Assembly: GCA_965194505.1 (NCBI GenBank)
Contig: OZ239144.1
Span: 620,001 to 684,000 of the forward strand
Length of the DNA stretch: 64,000 bases
Origin: Hahnella aquatica
GTDB taxonomy: Bacteria > Pseudomonadota > Gammaproteobacteria > Burkholderiales > Burkholderiaceae_A
Direction of reading: 5' to 3'
Below, one piece after another: positions 60,600 through 64,000 of this stretch; the stretch's first letter is position 1; every line of letters begins with the position of its first letter. The translations under genes were made by a program, and so were the position numbers. Under the pieces are notes generated by a model. That model searched no databases. It saw only the letters and a program-made list of their open reading frames with translations, and was not told the DNA's origin.

Positions 60600-61910
60600 A
60601 TGAGCAAAAAACTTCGCGAGCTCCAAGCCCGCAAAGCCAGCTTGGTGAAAGAGGCTCGCGCCCTGACCGAACAGGCGGCATCCGATAACCGCGATCTGAC
60701 CGACGAAGAGGTCAGCGCATTCGACGAACTGAAGTCCCGCATCGAGGCCGCCTCAAGCGCTATTGATCGAGAGGCTTCGCTAATTGCCGAGGAGGCATTC
60801 ATGGCTACGACTGACACCGCAGAAGCCGCATCCTTTATCACCGTGACTGACAACCGTGAGGCGGATCCTGCCCACGGATTCAGAACTGTTGGTGAATTCA
60901 TGCAGGCTGTATTTCAAGCCGAAAAGCCCGGTAAAGCACCCGATGAGCGACTGCTGATTGGTCGCTCGGCCGCCACGCCGGGCTCCTATGCCAACGAGTC
61001 TGCTGGCCAAGACGGTGGATTTTTGGTCCCGCCTCAGTTCTCCCAGCAGATCTTTAAGCTCTCATTGCAAGAGGACTCAATGTTGCCGTTGACCGATAAC
61101 GTCGAGATCACAGGCAACAGCATGGCGTTTCCCCGGGATGAGACTACGCCCTGGGGAACCAACGGTATTCGCGCTTACTGGCAGGGCGAGGTAAGTACCG
61201 CCATTCCCACCAAGCCGGTCCTGGGGCTATCAACCCTGCGCTTGAAAAAGCTGATGGCGCTTGTGCCAACCACCGACGAGTTGCTTGACGACGCCAACGC
61301 ACTAACCAGTTACTTGCCTGAAAAGGTTGCAGACTCGATTCGTTGGAAAACGAATGAGTCCATCCTCTTTGGCGCCGGTAACGGTGTTCCGATTGGTGCT
61401 CTGACTGCGGGCGCAACGGTAACCGTGGCCAAGGAGACAGGTCAGGCCACGCAAACGCTCGTGCCTCAGAACCTGGCCAAGATGATCTCGCGTCTGCCAC
61501 CTGGAAGCTTTGCCAAGTCCGTGTGGATCGTGAATAACGATGTGCTTCCAGCACTCTTTACTCTGACGCTGGGTAACTACCCGATCTATCTGCCCAACGG
61601 CCTGAATGTTGGTGGCATCCAAGTCTCGCCATACGGCACCTTGCTCGGTCGCCCAGTGTTCGTCTCCCAGCACGCCAACAGCTTTTCTAGCCAAGGCGAT
61701 GTTCTCTTGGTCGACTTGTCTTATTACCAGACCATCACCAAGGCGGGCGGTATTCAGACGGCCACCTCCATGCACCTGTACTTCGACTCGGATCTCACGG
61801 CATTTAGGACCACCTTCCGTATGGATGGCCAGTCCAAGATCTCCGCGCCGATCTCGCCCGCAAAAGGCAGTGCATCGATGTCACCGTTTATCCAACTGGG
61901 CGCGCGATAA
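60600..61910 (+). CDS. Major capsid protein, HK97 fold
   Basis: A 436-residue capsid protein. The first about 105 residues form a coiled coil (KLRELQARKASLVKEARALTEQ, the delta or scaffolding domain) that the S49 protease should remove. The rest (GGFLVPPQFSQQIFKL, MAFPRDETTPWGTNGIRAYW, VWIVNNDVLPALFTL) matches the HK97 capsid fold. GGAGA lies before the ATG. Confidence 0.93.
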   Translation: MSKKLRELQARKASLVKEARALTEQAASDNRDLTDEEVSAFDELKSRIEAASSAIDREASLIAEEAFMATTDTAEAASFITVTDNREADPAHGFRTVGEFMQAVFQAEKPGKAPDERLLIGRSAATPGSYANESAGQDGGFLVPPQFSQQIFKLSLQEDSMLPLTDNVEITGNSMAFPRDETTPWGTNGIRAYWQGEVSTAIPTKPVLGLSTLRLKKLMALVPTTDELLDDANALTSYLPEKVADSIRWKTNESILFGAGNGVPIGALTAGATVTVAKETGQATQTLVPQNLAKMISRLPPGSFAKSVWIVNNDVLPALFTLTLGNYPIYLPNGLNVGGIQVSPYGTLLGRPVFVSQHANSFSSQGDVLLVDLSYYQTITKAGGIQTATSMHLYFDSDLTAFRTTFRMDGQSKISAPISPAKGSASMSPFIQLGAR

Positions 61911-61937
61911 GCGCTCCCATCAAATAGGAGATTTACT

Positions 61938-62387
61938 ATGCTTCCCAACGCAAAAGGTAGCGAGCAACTCGCCGTGCTCGCATCCATCGATCCCGCTAGT
62001 CAGGCCGCAGGCACAAGCAACTCGGATTGGGTGTCTTGTGCCCAGTTTCATTCCCTCCTGGCGTTTATCCAGACTGGGACCATGGGCACCAATGGCACCC
62101 TGGCAGCCAAGCTACAACAGGCAACCGATGCCAGCGGCACTGGAGCCAAGGATGTAGCTGGAAAGGCCATCACGACGCTCGAGCAGGCTAACAACGGCTC
62201 CAACCGTCAAGTCCTGATCAACGTCCGTGGTGAAGAGCTCGATACGGTCAATGGTTATGGCTTTGTTCGCCTGGCGATCACAACCGCCACGGCAGCAAGC
62301 CAAGTGGCCGCGCAGATCATTGGCGTGGACCCACGTAACTTACCAGCCAATGTCTCAAACATCGCCTCGGTAGCTCAGGTGGTCTAA
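61938..62387 (+). CDS. Hypothetical structural protein after the capsid gene
   Basis: A 149-residue protein rich in Ala, Thr, Gly and Asn (AKLQQATDASGTGAKDVAGK). AGGAG precedes the start. The position and composition suggest a head decoration or a small head-tail component, but no family is recognised. Confidence 0.6.
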   Translation: MLPNAKGSEQLAVLASIDPASQAAGTSNSDWVSCAQFHSLLAFIQTGTMGTNGTLAAKLQQATDASGTGAKDVAGKAITTLEQANNGSNRQVLINVRGEELDTVNGYGFVRLAITTATAASQVAAQIIGVDPRNLPANVSNIASVAQVV

Positions 62388-62398
62388 GGGCGGTTGGC

Positions 62399-62974
62399 GT
62401 GTCACTCAGTCTTATCACCCCACCCACGGTGGAGCCTGTCTCGCTTGCCGAGGCAAAGCTTCATCTTCGGGTGGACTTTGACGATGACGATGCCTTGATT
62501 GAGTCTTTGATCTCGGCCGCACGGGTTGCAGCCGAGACATTGACTGGCCGCCAGATTTGCACAGCCCGGTGGATGCGCACACTCGATGGGTTTCCCCGCT
62601 CGTCGCTGCACCTGCATCGCTGCCCGGTGCAGTCTGTCGTAGAGATTAGCTACCAAGACCAGTTGGGGCAGTGGCAAACGGTTGACCCTTCCATTTACGT
62701 CTCGGACCTTACTTCGGAGCCTGCCCGAATCACGCCAGGATTTGGCAATACATGGCCAATTACGCTGTCGCAAATCGGCGTGGTTAGGGTTGTCTTTGAT
62801 GCGGGGTACGGCACACCAAGCGATGTGCCTGAGGGGTTAAAGAGTTGGATCAAGCTGCGCATCGGTAGTCTGTATGCACATCGAGAGGAAATGTCGATTC
62901 TAAGCAAAGGGCGAATTGACCCTCTGCCATTTGTCGACGGACTTCTTGATCCCTATCGAGTGGCTTTGGTATGA
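62399..62974 (+). CDS. Head-tail connector protein (gp6/phiE125 gp8 type)
   Basis: A 191-residue protein started at GTG 62399. LAEAKLHLRVDFDDDDALIE, then ISAARVAAETLTGRQIC, is the classic connector start; VVRVVFDAGYG and PEGLKSWIKLRIGSLYAHRE follow. It joins portal and tail. Overlaps the next start by 4 nt. Confidence 0.9.
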   Translation: MSLSLITPPTVEPVSLAEAKLHLRVDFDDDDALIESLISAARVAAETLTGRQICTARWMRTLDGFPRSSLHLHRCPVQSVVEISYQDQLGQWQTVDPSIYVSDLTSEPARITPGFGNTWPITLSQIGVVRVVFDAGYGTPSDVPEGLKSWIKLRIGSLYAHREEMSILSKGRIDPLPFVDGLLDPYRVALV

Positions 62975-63327
62975 GCGCGCTATCGGCAGGCACGCTGGAT
63001 AAGCGCGTCCGGTTTCAAAGACCATTTATGGTTAAAGACAGTCTTGGCGCACCGCGCAGAGAATGGGTAGACGCGGTAACCGTCTGGGCAAATATAGATC
63101 CCTTAAGCGCGCGTGACTTGATCTCTGCTCAAAGGATCTCAAATGAGATCTCACACATCATCACGGTGCGATTTCAGTCAGCGTTTTCCAACGCCGCACT
63201 GGTCTCTGAGTACCGGGCCCTCTACAAGAACCGGGTTTTCAGGATCTTTGGCGCAATCAACGAAGGCGAGCAAGGTGTGTTGGTGACACTTTGGGCTGCA
63301 GAGGGGCTCGATGATGGCCAAACGTGA
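62971..63327 (+). CDS. Head closure protein (SPP1 gp16-like)
   Basis: A 118-residue protein. AGTLDKRVRFQRP and EWVDAVTVWANIDPLSARDL are characteristic of phage head-tail adaptor/closure proteins (Phage_H_T_join). The next gene begins 17 nt inside its end. Confidence 0.9.
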   Translation: MSALSAGTLDKRVRFQRPFMVKDSLGAPRREWVDAVTVWANIDPLSARDLISAQRISNEISHIITVRFQSAFSNAALVSEYRALYKNRVFRIFGAINEGEQGVLVTLWAAEGLDDGQT

Positions 63328-63799
63328 GCGCTTTGAGGTCAAGGGTGCTGCGGAGTTGGTTAAAGCCCTAGAGGCCCTACCGGATCGGGTCGCTCGAAAT
63401 GGACTCAGGGCGTCTGTTTATGCAGGGGCTAAGGTTGTGAGGGATGAGGCAAAGCGCCGTGCTCCTATTGCAAAGCAGTCGATGCCCAACCAGCCAGCGC
63501 CCGGGACCCTGCGTCGCTCCGTGATCATGAAGCACATCCGGGAGCTTTCAAGCCTCACGCGGCAGACCTTTTTCGTGACTGTTCGGCATGGCAAGAAATT
63601 CCGCAATCAGGGAAAGAAGAAGAACTTATCGCAAGACGCCTGGTACTGGCGCTTCATCGAGTTTGGTACACGCAAGATGGCGGCTCGTCCGTTTCTTCGA
63701 CCAGCACTAGAGGCTAAGCGCTATGAGGCGGCCGATGCAATTAAGACTCGGCTTGCCCAGCGCATTGAGCTTGAGGCCAAGAAACTCAAAGGGCTTTAA
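63311..63799 (+). CDS. HK97 gp10-like tail-connector protein
   Basis: A 162-residue protein. VKGAAELVKALEALPDRVAR, AGAKVVRDEAKRRAPIA, RFIEFGTRKMAARPFLRPAL are gp10 features. It helps attach the tail. Starts at an ATGATG pair; its TAA overlaps the next ATG. Confidence 0.9.
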   Translation: MMAKRERFEVKGAAELVKALEALPDRVARNGLRASVYAGAKVVRDEAKRRAPIAKQSMPNQPAPGTLRRSVIMKHIRELSSLTRQTFFVTVRHGKKFRNQGKKKNLSQDAWYWRFIEFGTRKMAARPFLRPALEAKRYEAADAIKTRLAQRIELEAKKLKGL

Positions 63800-64000
63800 T
63801 GCAGGACTTTTACGATGCGATCAAGCACCTCGCGGACGGTCAGGTCTACGCCCTGATTGCACCAGGTGAATCAACCTATCCCTTTATCGTCTACACCCCC
63901 GTATCGGGCGAACAGATTCTTGGGATTAACGGTCTGCACGGTCTGGAGCGCATACGCGTGCAGGTTGATTGCTACGCGAAAACCTATGCCGAGGCACTAG
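63799..64000 (+). CDS. Tail completion protein, DUF3168 type (partial at window edge)
   Basis: The last 202 nt encode MQDFYDAIKHLADGQVYALI followed by PFIVYTPVSGEQ and RIRVQVDCYAKTYAEA, the pattern of gp17/DUF3168 tail terminators. It continues beyond the window. Start overlaps the upstream stop (TAATG). Confidence 0.75.
   Translation, partial: MQDFYDAIKHLADGQVYALIAPGESTYPFIVYTPVSGEQILGINGLHGLERIRVQVDCYAKTYAEAL

Larger units (their letters stand above)
36486..64000. mobile_element. Prophage of a tailed phage (HK97-type head genes), right end outside the window
   Basis: The stretch runs from a serine recombinase operon through lysogeny control, recombination/replication, terminase, portal, protease, capsid and connector genes, in the usual order of temperate siphophages. 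The left limit is set at the last gene of the recombinase operon; no attL repeat could be found, because the right end (attR) is not in the window. GC content is lower than that of the host segment. Lysis and most tail genes would follow on the right. Confidence 0.85.

Overview
The window joins a high-GC bacterial chromosome segment (about 1-26.3 kb) to accessory DNA of lower GC (26.4-36.4 kb) and then to a large part of a tailed-phage prophage (about 36.5 kb to the right edge). The host is most likely a betaproteobacterium of the order Burkholderiales. The reasons are the gene order pyrG-kdsA-eno-ftsB, dapA-bamC-metallo-beta-lactamase and cysS-accA-tilS-lysC-tRNA-Ser, the high GC and the lengthened TrpS. 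The genus cannot be fixed by reading alone.

Chromosomal part. From the left: electron-transfer flavoprotein-ubiquinone oxidoreductase (partial), the two subunits of a 3-oxoacid CoA-transferase, CTP synthase, KDO-8-P synthase, enolase, FtsB, Hsp33, a gamma-carbonic anhydrase family protein, a PHP phosphoesterase, TrpS, DapA, BamC, an MBL hydrolase, a tiny Ala/Pro-rich lipoprotein, a JmjC-type ribosomal oxygenase, MutS, SuhB, TrmJ, CysE, LpxH, a cyclophilin, a TPR protein, CysS, AccA, TilS, LysC and tRNA-Ser(GCU). The genes are tightly packed, with many 4-nt stop/start overlaps and two convergent pairs whose 3' ends overlap.

Accessory part. Directly after tRNA-Ser lies a low-GC module that reads as a restriction-modification system of unusual make-up: two adjacent nuclease-like genes, one carrying a two-cluster ferredoxin domain, converging on two DNA methyltransferase genes and a small HTH regulator with a palindromic operator candidate. 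This is the best candidate here for an undescribed system. It is followed by an AmpG-like transporter, a predicted DEDD exonuclease, a 38-nt perfectly alternating purine-pyrimidine tract and a few small genes (DUF4236 type, Adhesin_E-like).

Prophage part. A serine recombinase with its satellite genes (DUF2924 protein, two small proteins) marks the left end. It is followed by an XRE repressor/ImmA protease pair, a sigma-like factor, a recombination and replication block (Sak4-like ATPase, DUF669 protein, Cas4-like Fe-S nuclease, helicase, primase-polymerase, RuvC-like resolvase), a ParB-methyltransferase fusion, an HNH nuclease, a likely cos region, terminase small and large subunits, portal, S49 protease, HK97-fold capsid and head-tail connector genes. 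The right end lies outside the window. Two unknown genes on the opposite strand interrupt the late operon (between the terminase subunits and between protease and capsid); they are typical places for cargo such as defence genes. No CRISPR array, rRNA or complete insertion sequence was seen.
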